Positions 5,524 through 13,320 are shown, counted from the stretch's first letter. The stretch is DNA of 13,990 nt from Allomuricauda sp. (GCA_028289745.1 JANQOD010000150.1:1-13990); one strand, 5' to 3'. Notes: generated by a model not told the origin, from the sequence alone. Translations and numbers: made by a program.

Positions 5524-7731
5524 CTAAAATTGTTTTAGAAATGTAATCTTTCCGATAAGTTCCCGTTGAAAAAACTGCTGGCTTTGCCCCGGTAATTCCT
5601 CGGTCTCGTTATTGTTGAATACCAAGTAAATGAATGATAAAGGTCTATATTCCCAGGCCAAACGCACATTCCAGATATTTGCATTGTTGGCACTGTTCCA
5701 TTGGTATGAACCAACAAGCCGTACCCTCGGGTTCAGGGCAAGTCGGGCATTGGTCGATAATAGGTTGGCCGTCACATCTTGCATTGCAATTCCCAAATTG
5801 GAGAACTTATTAATGGTATAAGAACCTATCAATTCGATATAAGGTGAGGGAGAAATTCTAACATCCAAATCCCAACTCTCGAAATCCCCATCATAAAAGG
5901 TGCCGTTGGCATAAGTCACCGCTCCGGCAAGTTTTCGTGAAAAATCAGAATCAAAACTAACTTCAACCTGCCCAAATTGATAATAGCCCGGAGCTATTTC
6001 TATACCCAAGGGACTAAAACCATTATCTAATTGCTGCCATTCTTGGCGCAAACGAATTTCAAACTGCCCTCCTGTTTGCCACTCTAGGTCAAAAGGCGAA
6101 AAACCGAGGATCCCTTGTTGGAATGCCCCATCTGAAGCCCTCCAAAAAAAGTCGGCAAATACGTCAGGTCCATAACTACGAACAAAATTGGGCAACCACT
6201 TCGGACGTATATCCAGGTCGATGGCCGGCGATACCAAAATATAGTCGTTAAAGGCCAAAAAACCCATGCCGGGCAAGTAGTTTTCTGTGACATACTGCCC
6301 TATGAGCCCTAAATACCCCCAGTTCTTCTGCTGGTATGCCCATCCGTGCAGGGCAACCCCCTGCCCTTGTTCTGAGTCGGTCGAGTAAGAGACCATTGCG
6401 TCTAAGGAAAGGGACTGTTTGGGCCTAAAAAAAGCATTTACCGTTGCCGTGGTGTTTTGTGCCAAGGCAATCTCTTGACCGCTCTCATCGGTAAACGAAT
6501 TATCACTGCGGTGGGTGACCATGCCCCCTATTCGATTTTGGCCAGATAGGTTATAAACATAGCGCCCCACCCCAAAATAAGCGGCAGGACTTGATTCAGT
6601 CTCCCTTTGGCGCATTGCCAACATGCCAGAGGTTTGTTTGCTGGTTCTGCTGGTGAATCGCATTCCCCCATCCAAGGGTATGGGCTGCCCACCGGCGTTC
6701 AATCCTATCCGGCGGCTGAAAAAAGGCTGTATATTATCTACGTCGCTGGTTCGGAAAATATTGGCATTTTCAAGAAAGAACTGCCGCCGTTCGGGAAACA
6801 ATACCGAGAAACGCGTAAGGTTTTGTACCTGTTGGTCCACATCGGCCTGCGCAAAATCGGTATTGACGGTGACATCCAAGACCGAGTTTGGGGTCACTGC
6901 CCATTTAAACTCTCCGCCTACTTCAAAATTGTTTTTATTTTCTTCGGGAGCGCTCCCTTCCCTTGTTCTTCCAGAATCTCCCAACAGGTAGGGGTTTATT
7001 TGTATGTTGGCCGAGGGTGGTGGTGGCTCCAAATTGGTCAATAAGGCGGCATAGGCCATTCTAAAATGTGAAAATGCCCTAGGGAACGCAGGCCAAGTGG
7101 TCACCTCATTAAAACGCCTGATGTTACGGTTAAAGGAAATATACATTTTATCGGCACCCTCTTTGTAGCGCAAGGTTTTCCAAGGGATGGCCATTTCCAC
7201 GATCCAGGCCGTATCGGTCACCTGGGTGCGTACGTACCACAGGGCATCCCAATCTACATTGCCATCACCCTCGTTACCGTCAATTACTTGGGTCTCCCGT
7301 TGTGAACCATATGGGGTAACCTCAAAACCAACAGCATTTCGCTTGTCCAACAGTCCGTCCAAAGCTACACCGAAACGATCATTGCCGTAACCGCTAAAAT
7401 CGCGCTGTAAGTTTCGAACACGGAGTTTTTTCCGTTCAACGATACTATCCAAACAGACAGCACCGATGTACAAAAATTTAGAGTCAAAGAGTATGCGAAC
7501 CTGGGTATCAAAACTTGCCGGGGCACTTTGTACGGGCTCCCTTTGAGTAAATCCTGAAACCGTTTCTTCAGCGTTCCAAACAGCTTCATTTAAAAAACCG
7601 TCCAGTTCAATCACTCCATCCATGACCTTCTGGGCCTTAATCTCTAAGGGCACCTCGGGTGGAGGAAAAGTTTCTTGGGCATACATCGAATAAAAACTTG
7701 ATAACAATAGCGCTATCACAATGAGGTGCAT
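5524..7731 (-). CDS. DUF5916 protein with N-terminal CBM9-like domain
   Basis: A 735-residue exported protein. The ATG at 7731 is chosen because it begins a clean signal peptide (MHLIVIALLLSSFYSMYAQ) and has GGAGG 12 nt upstream; the frame stays open to 7863, inside the regulator gene, and an ATG at 7821 would add 30 polar residues. Residues about 30-220 form a CBM9-like sugar-binding domain (start ELDGFLNEAVWN, FTQREP, LYIGAVCLD). The rest is the DUF5916 domain, with its hallmark PERRQFFLENANIF...PFFSRRIG, many alternating amphipathic strands and a final Phe (KITFLKQF), as in outer-membrane beta-barrels. DUF5916 proteins are common in Bacteroidetes and tend to occur near hydrolases; no enzymatic role is established to my knowledge. 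It lies 73 bp downstream of the Fur-family gene on the same strand. Confidence 0.85.
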   Translation of the reverse strand: MHLIVIALLLSSFYSMYAQETFPPPEVPLEIKAQKVMDGVIELDGFLNEAVWNAEETVSGFTQREPVQSAPASFDTQVRILFDSKFLYIGAVCLDSIVERKKLRVRNLQRDFSGYGNDRFGVALDGLLDKRNAVGFEVTPYGSQRETQVIDGNEGDGNVDWDALWYVRTQVTDTAWIVEMAIPWKTLRYKEGADKMYISFNRNIRRFNEVTTWPAFPRAFSHFRMAYAALLTNLEPPPPSANIQINPYLLGDSGRTREGSAPEENKNNFEVGGEFKWAVTPNSVLDVTVNTDFAQADVDQQVQNLTRFSVLFPERRQFFLENANIFRTSDVDNIQPFFSRRIGLNAGGQPIPLDGGMRFTSRTSKQTSGMLAMRQRETESSPAAYFGVGRYVYNLSGQNRIGGMVTHRSDNSFTDESGQEIALAQNTTATVNAFFRPKQSLSLDAMVSYSTDSEQGQGVALHGWAYQQKNWGYLGLIGQYVTENYLPGMGFLAFNDYILVSPAIDLDIRPKWLPNFVRSYGPDVFADFFWRASDGAFQQGILGFSPFDLEWQTGGQFEIRLRQEWQQLDNGFSPLGIEIAPGYYQFGQVEVSFDSDFSRKLAGAVTYANGTFYDGDFESWDLDVRISPSPYIELIGSYTINKFSNLGIAMQDVTANLLSTNARLALNPRVRLVGSYQWNSANNANIWNVRLAWEYRPLSFIYLVFNNNETEELPGQSQQFFQRELIGKITFLKQF

Positions 7732-7804
7732 TAGTTTCGCACACCTCCAAATAGAAAAAGAACTGAGTTTAGGTCCGATGTGGAAATTTTGAAACTTTTT
7801 CAGT

Positions 7805-8257
7805 TTATTCGGCTTTTGCATTTTGATTCCGTACCCCGTAAAAATAAAGCGTATGTTCATCAATTTTAATGTCGAAGACCTCTTCGATGGTTGCTTTGAT
7901 ATCCCGTATTCTAGGGTCGGTGAATTCCAATACTTCTCCGGTATCTGTCAAAACAACATGATCGTGTTTGCTGGTAAAAAATGATTTTTCATATTTCGAG
8001 ACATTATCACCAAATTGATGCTTGCGAACCAAATGTGATTCTATGAGAAGGTCCATTGTGTTGTATAGGGTAGCACGACTTACCCTGTAATTTTTTTGCT
8101 TCATCTGTACATAAAAAGAGTCGATATCCAAATGCCCCTCGCTATTGTATATTTCCTCTAAAATCGCATAGCGCTCAGGTGTCTTTCGATGTCCATTTTT
8201 TTCAAGAAATTCTGTGAATACCCCTTTTATTATTTTAAAACTACTTACACATGCCAT
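7805..8257 (-). CDS. Fur-family transcriptional regulator lacking structural-zinc cysteines
   Basis: A 150-residue protein. The ATG at 8257 is used; the frame is open to a TTG at 8290, but the ATG gives the usual short lead before the winged helix. The DNA-binding part includes HRKTPERYAILEEIY (23-37) and the recognition helix YRVSRATLYNTMDLL (57-71). The dimerisation and metal part has SKHDHVVLTDTGEVLEFTDPRI (97-117) and DEHTLYFYG (133-141). Histidines that serve the regulatory metal site (H42, H98, H100, H135) are kept. The four cysteines that bind structural zinc in most Fur/PerR/Zur proteins are absent: CxxC is replaced by LTDT, and the second CxxC after YG is missing. Only one Cys (C3) remains. 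Which signal it senses (iron, peroxide, other) is open. It is divergent from nrdBA and upstream of the DUF5916 gene. Confidence 0.88.
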   Translation of the reverse strand: MACVSSFKIIKGVFTEFLEKNGHRKTPERYAILEEIYNSEGHLDIDSFYVQMKQKNYRVSRATLYNTMDLLIESHLVRKHQFGDNVSKYEKSFFTSKHDHVVLTDTGEVLEFTDPRIRDIKATIEEVFDIKIDEHTLYFYGVRNQNAKAE

Positions 8258-8559
8258 ATCAACATTTTTGAAATTTTTTTCTGCAACCAAATTCCTTAGA
8301 TCAAAATTGGTTCATATGATAAAATTAACTGTTTTTAATCATTCTAAATAACAAAACGAAATATTATAAATGTAGTCTTATAGATGCTGAATAAACAGTA
8401 TGATAGTGAACCATACTTTTTTGATGTTTATTAATTTTTCAAACGCTTGTTAATAAAATTGTTGAAATCCAAAATCGATTGACGTAAAATAAATGTGAAC
8501 AAAATGTGAATTTTACAGTGTCGTTATTTAGAACGATTCTGCAACAAATCACATTTTTA
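8258..8559. promoter_or_regulatory. Intergenic region between the Fur-family gene and nrdBA
   Basis: A 302-bp AT-rich region holding both divergent promoters. The clearest structure is a nested dyad: AGTATG (8397-8402)/CATACT (8412-8417) with a 9-nt loop, inside AATAAAC (8390-8396)/GTTTATT (8426-8432). A tandem AAATGTGAA lies at 8491-8499 and 8502-8510, shortly before nrdB. No convincing NrdR box (paired 16-bp sites) and no clear TAnnTTTG element could be found. Confidence 0.5.
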
Positions 8560-9834
8560 ATGGAAATTACCTATATCACTAAAAGGGATTTTAGCCAACA
8601 ACCTTTTGCGCTTCACAAAATCACCGATGCCATTTTAAAGGCGATGACGGCCGTAGAGCATGGTCAAATTGCCGATGCCCAACATATTGCCGAACAAGTG
8701 TATTCGGTGCTGGTAGAACGCAAGGGAAAAGATGAAAAGTACACCCCAACGGTCGAGGAAGTTCAAGACATCGTAGAGTCAAAACTGATGCTCAGCGAGT
8801 TTCAGGATGTGGCAAAGGCCTATATCATCTACCGGAACAAACAGGCACTAAGCCGGCAATCGAACATCTTTGAGAAACGCATCAACCTAAAACCATACGA
8901 ATATCCAGAACTGTATGAATATGTGCCGGCCATTCGCCACTCGTACTGGATCCATACCGAATTTAACTTTACCAGTGACATTCAGGATTTCAAATCACGG
9001 TTGAACGATGTAGAACGCAGTGCCATTACCAATACCATGTTGGCCATATCCCAGATCGAGGTAGCGGTAAAGACCTTTTGGGGCGATATCTACCAACGCA
9101 TGCCGAAACCGGAAATCGGTTCCGTCGGGGCGACTTTTGCTGAAAGCGAAGTGCGCCATCATGATGCCTACTCACACTTATTGGAGATTTTGGGACTGAA
9201 CAAAGAGTTTGAGTCGCTCAAGAAAAAACCGGCCATCATGAAGCGGGTACAGTACCTTGAAATGGCCTTAAAAAATGCCAAAAGCGAGCACGATAAAGAG
9301 TATGCCGAATCCATTTTGCTGTTCTCCTTGTTCATTGAACATGTTTCGCTCTTCTCCCAATTCTTGATCATCATGGCCTTCAACAAGCACAAGAACATGC
9401 TCAAGGGCATCTCGAATGTGGTGGAGGCCACCTCGAAGGAAGAACAGATCCACGGCGATTTTGGCATCGACCTCATCAAGATCATACAAAAAGAACATCC
9501 CGAATGGTTCGACGAGACCTACCACATGGCCATTCAACAACTATGTGAAGAGGCCTTTATGGCCGAAAGCAATGTAGTGGACTGGATTTTTGAGGATGGG
9601 GAACTTGACTTCTTGCCAAAAGCGGTGGTCAATGAGTTTTTAAAGAACCGCTTCAACAATTCGCTCGAGAGCATCGGCATCCCAAAAATATTCGAGGTCG
9701 ATCCCGAACTATTGGCCAAAACGGAATGGTTCGACGATGAGATCATCGGAACAAAACATGGCGACTTTTTTGTAAAGCGTTCCATCAACTATAGTAAAAG
9801 AACACAAAGTATAACAAGCGATGACCTTTTTTAG
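8560..9834 (+). CDS. nrdB: Ribonucleotide reductase small subunit with N-terminal ATP-cone (NrdB, class Id-like)
   Basis: A 424-residue protein. The ATG at 8560 is used; upstream GTG at 8506 would add 18 residues ahead of the ATP-cone start MEITYITKRDFS. Residues about 1-95 are an ATP-cone (ITYITKRDFSQQPF, HKITDAIL, YTPTVEEVQDIVE), normally found on NrdA. The ferritin-like radical domain follows, with likely metal ligands E167, E197, H200, E260, E295 and H298; Y204 stands where E. coli has the radical tyrosine. The first ligand is Glu, not the Asp of E. coli. This architecture matches NrdB of Leeuwenhoekiella blandensis, whose ATP-cone on the small subunit controls activity by dATP-driven oligomerisation and which uses a dimanganese cofactor. 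The metal cannot be read from sequence. The tail ending TSDDLF would dock into NrdA. nrdA starts 3 bp after the stop. Confidence 0.95.
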   Translation: MEITYITKRDFSQQPFALHKITDAILKAMTAVEHGQIADAQHIAEQVYSVLVERKGKDEKYTPTVEEVQDIVESKLMLSEFQDVAKAYIIYRNKQALSRQSNIFEKRINLKPYEYPELYEYVPAIRHSYWIHTEFNFTSDIQDFKSRLNDVERSAITNTMLAISQIEVAVKTFWGDIYQRMPKPEIGSVGATFAESEVRHHDAYSHLLEILGLNKEFESLKKKPAIMKRVQYLEMALKNAKSEHDKEYAESILLFSLFIEHVSLFSQFLIIMAFNKHKNMLKGISNVVEATSKEEQIHGDFGIDLIKIIQKEHPEWFDETYHMAIQQLCEEAFMAESNVVDWIFEDGELDFLPKAVVNEFLKNRFNNSLESIGIPKIFEVDPELLAKTEWFDDEIIGTKHGDFFVKRSINYSKRTQSITSDDLF

Positions 9835-9837
9835 CAT

Positions 9838-11625
9838 ATGGAAAAAAACACCTTGGTAACACAAAAAGAACAAACAAAAAAAACGACCACCCAATCTTTT
9901 GTCAATGCCCGAAAAGAGGCTTTATCAGAACTAAAGACCCAAAGCGACACCGGCTTTGAGTGGTTGAACGAATACAGCCAAAAATTTCTGGCCTCGGGAT
10001 ATTTGACCGAGGGCACCACCCCAAAGGGCCGTATTCGTGAGATTGCCGAACGTGCCGAACAGATTTTACAAATCGAAGGTTATGCCGATAAGTTCTACCA
10101 TTATATGTCAGAAGGGTTCTTTTCGCTGGCCTCGCCGGTCTGGTCGAACTTCGGCAAAGAGCGTGGGCTGCCCATCAGCTGTTTTGGATCGCATATCGAT
10201 GACGATATGGGCAACATATTGTACACCCAGTCTGAAATCGGAATGATGTCGAAGCTGGGGGGCGGTACCTCGGGCTATTTTGGAAAAATACGCCACCGGG
10301 GCGCACCTGTGAAAAACAATGGCGAAGCTTCCGGTGCGGTGCACATTATGCAGTTGTTCGAGAGTATGGTCGATGTGGTCAGCCAAGGTTCGGTGCGCAG
10401 AGGGCGTTTTTCGCCCTATTTGCCCATCGAACACCCCGACATCAACGAATTTTTGGAAATCGGTACCGAGGGCAATCCCATACAACAACTGACCCATGGG
10501 GTGACCGTGGGCGACCAATGGATGCAAGAAATGATCGATGGCGATGTGGAAAAACGGACCATCTGGGCCAAAGTGCTGCAAAGCCGCGGTGAAATGGGAT
10601 ACCCCTATGTCTTCTTCAGCGACAATGCCAACAACGGTGCTGCAGAGGTGTACCGCGATAAGCAGCACCAAATTTATGCCAGCAACCTCTGCACCGAGAT
10701 CATGCTGCCCTCTAACGAAAACTGGTCATTTGTATGTGTGCTTTCGAGCATCAACCTATTGCATTATGACAAGTGGAAAAATACCGATGCCGTGGAGACC
10801 ATGGTTTACTTTTTAGATGCGGTGATCACCGAATTCCTCCATAAATTAGAGGTTTACCGCGATTCCGATAGCCGCGATGACAGACAGACCTTCCTCTTCA
10901 TGGAGCGGGCCTATAACTTTGCCAAGGAAAATCGTGCCCTTGGGCTTGGTGCCTTGGGCTGGCATTCCCTCTTACAATCAAAAAGATTGGCCTTTAACAG
11001 TCAAGAAGCCTACGACCTCAACAGTGAGATCTTCAAGGCCATCAAGGATAAATCGTACCACGCCTCTCAAGAACTGGCCGAGCGCTTTGGCGAGCCTGCA
11101 GTGCTCAAGGGATATGGACGTAGAAACACTACCCTGAACGCCGTGGCGCCCACCACGTCCTCTGCCTTTATTTTGGGCCAAGTATCCCAGGGTATTGAGC
11201 CCATTTGGTCCAATATCTACGTGAAAGACATCGCCAAGATCAAGGTGACCATCAAGAACAAATATTTAGAGGAATTGCTCGAGGAAAAAGGTAAGAACAC
11301 TGTCGATATCTGGAAAAACATCCGTGACCGCGATGGTTCGGTACAGCACTTAGATTTCTTGACCGATGCCGAGAAGGAGGTATTCAAGACCTATGCCGAA
11401 ATCGACCAGATGGATATTGTTTACCAAGCGGCAAACCGGCAGAACCATATCGATCAGGGGCAATCGGTCAACATCATCGTGCACCCCGATATGCCCACCA
11501 AAGAGGTCAATAAAATTCATGTGACCGCCTGGAAGCTTGGTCTAAAATCGCTGTACTACCAACACAGTATGAATGCCGCGCAAAAGTTCAAACAGAAAAA
11601 GGAATGTGTTAGCTGCGAGGCCTGA
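9838..11625 (+). CDS. nrdA: Ribonucleotide reductase large subunit (NrdA), lacking an ATP-cone
   Basis: A 595-residue protein, much shorter than E. coli NrdA (761), because the N-terminal ATP-cone is absent; this fits its partner carrying the cone. It reduces ribonucleoside diphosphates to deoxyribonucleotides in the cytosol. Active-site residues seen: Cys115 (PISCFGS) and Cys300 (FVCVLSS) as the redox pair, N283-L-C285-T-E287 (NLCTE) for the thiyl radical Cys with its Asn and Glu, Y573-Y574 (SLYYQHS) for radical transfer, and a C-terminal Cys590-x2-Cys593 (KKECVSCEA) for re-reduction by thioredoxin. The glycine-rich LGGGTSGYFGK (140-150) belongs to the nucleotide region. Co-transcribed with nrdB, starting 3 bp after its stop. 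Confidence 0.96.
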   Translation: MEKNTLVTQKEQTKKTTTQSFVNARKEALSELKTQSDTGFEWLNEYSQKFLASGYLTEGTTPKGRIREIAERAEQILQIEGYADKFYHYMSEGFFSLASPVWSNFGKERGLPISCFGSHIDDDMGNILYTQSEIGMMSKLGGGTSGYFGKIRHRGAPVKNNGEASGAVHIMQLFESMVDVVSQGSVRRGRFSPYLPIEHPDINEFLEIGTEGNPIQQLTHGVTVGDQWMQEMIDGDVEKRTIWAKVLQSRGEMGYPYVFFSDNANNGAAEVYRDKQHQIYASNLCTEIMLPSNENWSFVCVLSSINLLHYDKWKNTDAVETMVYFLDAVITEFLHKLEVYRDSDSRDDRQTFLFMERAYNFAKENRALGLGALGWHSLLQSKRLAFNSQEAYDLNSEIFKAIKDKSYHASQELAERFGEPAVLKGYGRRNTTLNAVAPTTSSAFILGQVSQGIEPIWSNIYVKDIAKIKVTIKNKYLEELLEEKGKNTVDIWKNIRDRDGSVQHLDFLTDAEKEVFKTYAEIDQMDIVYQAANRQNHIDQGQSVNIIVHPDMPTKEVNKIHVTAWKLGLKSLYYQHSMNAAQKFKQKKECVSCEA

Positions 11626-11655
11626 TGAATAAGCAATAGGAAAAGCAAAAAGTAC

Positions 11656-11697
11656 GGTATTACAAGGTATTGGGATTATTGTTTTAAAATACCTTTG
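11656..11697 (+). promoter_or_regulatory. Promoter with repeated GGTATT half-sites
   Basis: TACCTTTG (11690-11697) is an exact TAnnTTTG element; TTG at 11670-11672 lies 17 nt upstream. GGTATT occurs at 11656-11661 and 11666-11671, 10 bp apart, and inverted as AATACC at 11688-11693. With one extra flank, AAGGTATT/AATACCTT is an 8-bp dyad with a 16-bp spacer that overlaps the -7 element. The start codon follows 3 nt after the element. Confidence 0.5.
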
Positions 11698-11700
11698 GTC

Positions 11701-12915
11701 ATGCGTATAAGAAAACATATTCTTCTGGCCGTGCTTTTTTTTGCATTGGCCACTTTCATAGGGTTGCTATTGCGTTTGTTTGTCATTTGGCCCATTGGAA
11801 TTCCCTATAAGTACCTTGTTCATACCCACTCCCATATTGCCCTTTTGGGCTGGGTGTATTTGGCGTTGACCTCTTTGATCTATGGTTTATATCTTAACGT
11901 ACCCACGAACACCGAAAGGTATCGTTATCTCTTTTGGTTTACCCAACTTACGCTAGTGGGCATGTTGGTGACCTTTCCCATTCAGGGATATGGTCTTTTT
12001 TCCATTCTATTTTCCACGCTTTTTCTAGTGGCGTCTTACTGGTTTTTCGGGTTTTTCAGGCGATATGCCGATTCGACCCTAAAACAATCCCCGGCATTTA
12101 GGTGCATTGACGCCGGATTATGGTATATGGTGGTTTCGAGCTTGGGCCCATGGGCCTTGGGCGGTATTATGAATACGTTGGGGCCCACGTCGGTTTGGTA
12201 TCGTATGGCCATTTACTTTTACCTACACTTTCAATACAATGGTTGGATGATGATGGCCCTATTGGGAATTTTCCTCTTTTCTCTAAGCCAGAACGGGTTC
12301 TCAATGTCAAGAAAAACATTTACGCAGCTGTTTTGGTGCGCAAATGTGGGTATCGTATTGAGCTTTTTTCTTTCTACTTTGTGGATCGAGCCTTCTTGGC
12401 CATTTTATCTTTTGGGAGGTATGGGGGCCCTGCTGCAACTGCTTGTTCTTTTTCTATTGCTAAAATGGCTATTGACATCGAAATATGCAAAAAGCAACGG
12501 CAAAAAACCTCCATGGCTCGGAATTGTACTTTTCTCCTTGGTCGGTTTCAAATTGTTGCTACAGTTGGCCAGCGCGCATCCTGTGGTAGCGGAACTTGCG
12601 GCAACTGTATTGGACTTTACCGTTGGTTACCTCCATTTGGTGTTTTTGGGCATTATTACCGTGGCCATTTTTATGCTTGCCGAACAATTTGGGTGGCTCA
12701 AGATTTCTAAATGGGCCATGGCCATTTATCTGTTCGGTTTTTTTGCTTCTGAATTCCTTATCGTTTATAGGGCACTTACGGCTTGGTTGGGGTTCAGGGC
12801 AATTTCTTGCCATACCGAGTTGTTGGCCGTTGCGAGTGGGTTGATCGCACTTGGCCTAATAGTGATGATTTCAGGAAATTATCGTTTAGAAATAGAAAAA
12901 ACGAATGCTTCTTAA
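11701..12915 (+). CDS. Polytopic membrane protein, possibly heme-copper oxidase subunit I/NnrS-like
   Basis: A 404-residue protein; ATG at 11701 is used (the frame is open to a TTG at 11695). It has about 10-12 hydrophobic transmembrane segments spread over the whole length and no signal peptide beyond the first segment. Conserved-looking histidines lie in or at the membrane: H41-T-H43-S-H45 before IALLGW, H176 in YFYLHFQYNGW, H293, and H312 in GYLHLVFLG. The HxHxALLGW pattern recalls the heme-binding second helix of heme-copper oxidase subunit I relatives (NorB, CcoN) and NnrS, so a heme or copper role is possible but unproven; the complete ligand set of a terminal oxidase is not evident. 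It stands 75 bp after nrdA with its own promoter, and has a terminator hairpin downstream. Confidence 0.75.
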   Translation: MRIRKHILLAVLFFALATFIGLLLRLFVIWPIGIPYKYLVHTHSHIALLGWVYLALTSLIYGLYLNVPTNTERYRYLFWFTQLTLVGMLVTFPIQGYGLFSILFSTLFLVASYWFFGFFRRYADSTLKQSPAFRCIDAGLWYMVVSSLGPWALGGIMNTLGPTSVWYRMAIYFYLHFQYNGWMMMALLGIFLFSLSQNGFSMSRKTFTQLFWCANVGIVLSFFLSTLWIEPSWPFYLLGGMGALLQLLVLFLLLKWLLTSKYAKSNGKKPPWLGIVLFSLVGFKLLLQLASAHPVVAELAATVLDFTVGYLHLVFLGIITVAIFMLAEQFGWLKISKWAMAIYLFGFFASEFLIVYRALTAWLGFRAISCHTELLAVASGLIALGLIVMISGNYRLEIEKTNAS

Positions 12916-12977
12916 CGTTGAAAAGTATTTTGGACAAATGCCAAATACAGTTGACAAACCTTTGTTTTTAAAATAAA

Positions 12978-12999
12978 AAAGGGAGCCTTAGCTCCCTTT
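12978..12999. terminator. Bidirectional terminator hairpin
   Basis: AAAGGGAGC (12978-12986) and GCTCCCTTT (12991-12999) form a perfect 9-bp stem with the loop CTTA, between convergent genes. On the minus strand the stem is followed by a run of six T, so it is strongest for the small Cys-rich gene; on the plus strand only TTT follows. Confidence 0.85.
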
Positions 13000-13019
13000 A
13001 CGTTATCGTCTTTCGTTCT

Positions 13020-13265
13020 TTAGGCGACGGCCCTTGGCGCCCAACTTGAACAAGACATTTCCGGTGATGCTTTTGTTGGGTGCGGGCAGTTGGCGGCCTT
13101 AAAGCGGAGGCAGGTTCCGCAGGTCATGTTATTTCTTAGATTTTCCCTCATGTTGAAACTGTCACAAGTATGACGTTCATTGACCTTGATCTTGTGCTGA
13201 ACACAGGTATGGTCATTTTTGAAATTGTTACAGTTGGTACAATTTGTAGCTAATCGAATAGGCAT
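13020..13265 (-). CDS. Small protein with two tandem Cys4 modules
   Basis: An 81-residue protein that is probably zinc-binding. It is an internal duplication: module one has C9, C12, C21 and C34 (CTNCNNFKNDHTC ... CDSF), and module two has C49, C52, C60 and C72 (CGTCLRFKAANC ... CSSW). Both share C-x2-C-x2-F-K, a third Cys 8-9 residues on, and a last Cys followed by x-S-aromatic. Extra His residues lie at 19, 24, 32 and 62. There is no signal peptide, so it is likely cytosolic. I do not recognise a named family; rubredoxin-like metal sites or zinc ribbons are the nearest comparison. The gene has its own promoter (13290-13320) with a palindrome in its spacer and a strong terminator, so it is a single-gene unit next to rnfB. 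Confidence 0.8.
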   Translation of the reverse strand: MPIRLATNCTNCNNFKNDHTCVQHKIKVNERHTCDSFNMRENLRNNMTCGTCLRFKAANCPHPTKASPEMSCSSWAPRAVA

Positions 13266-13289
13266 GGCAACTTATTTTTTTGTTATGTA

Positions 13290-13320
13290 TAAAATTAAGT
13301 CCACATTCTATTAGAATCAA
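13290..13320 (-). promoter_or_regulatory. Promoter of the Cys-rich gene with a palindrome in the spacer
   Basis: On the minus strand TTG (13320-13318) and TAATTTTA (13297-13290, one base off TAnnTTTG) are 20 nt apart. Between them lies a perfect palindrome, ATTCTA-T-TAGAAT (13305-13317), placed where a bound regulator would block the polymerase. The -7 element ends about 24 nt before the ATG. Confidence 0.5.

Noticed and set aside
6607..7044. 145-codon open frame opposite the DUF5916 gene
   Set aside because: The minus strand here encodes the conserved DUF5916 core, so the antisense frame is incidental.
10108..10671. 187-codon open frame on the minus strand
   Set aside because: It lies wholly inside nrdA, which is strongly conserved on the other strand; the translation (His-rich, no domain) looks like a shadow of nrdA codons.
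12120..12710. 196-codon open frame on the plus strand
   Set aside because: Out-of-frame shadow of the membrane protein gene; composition is not that of a real protein and it has no start signal of its own.
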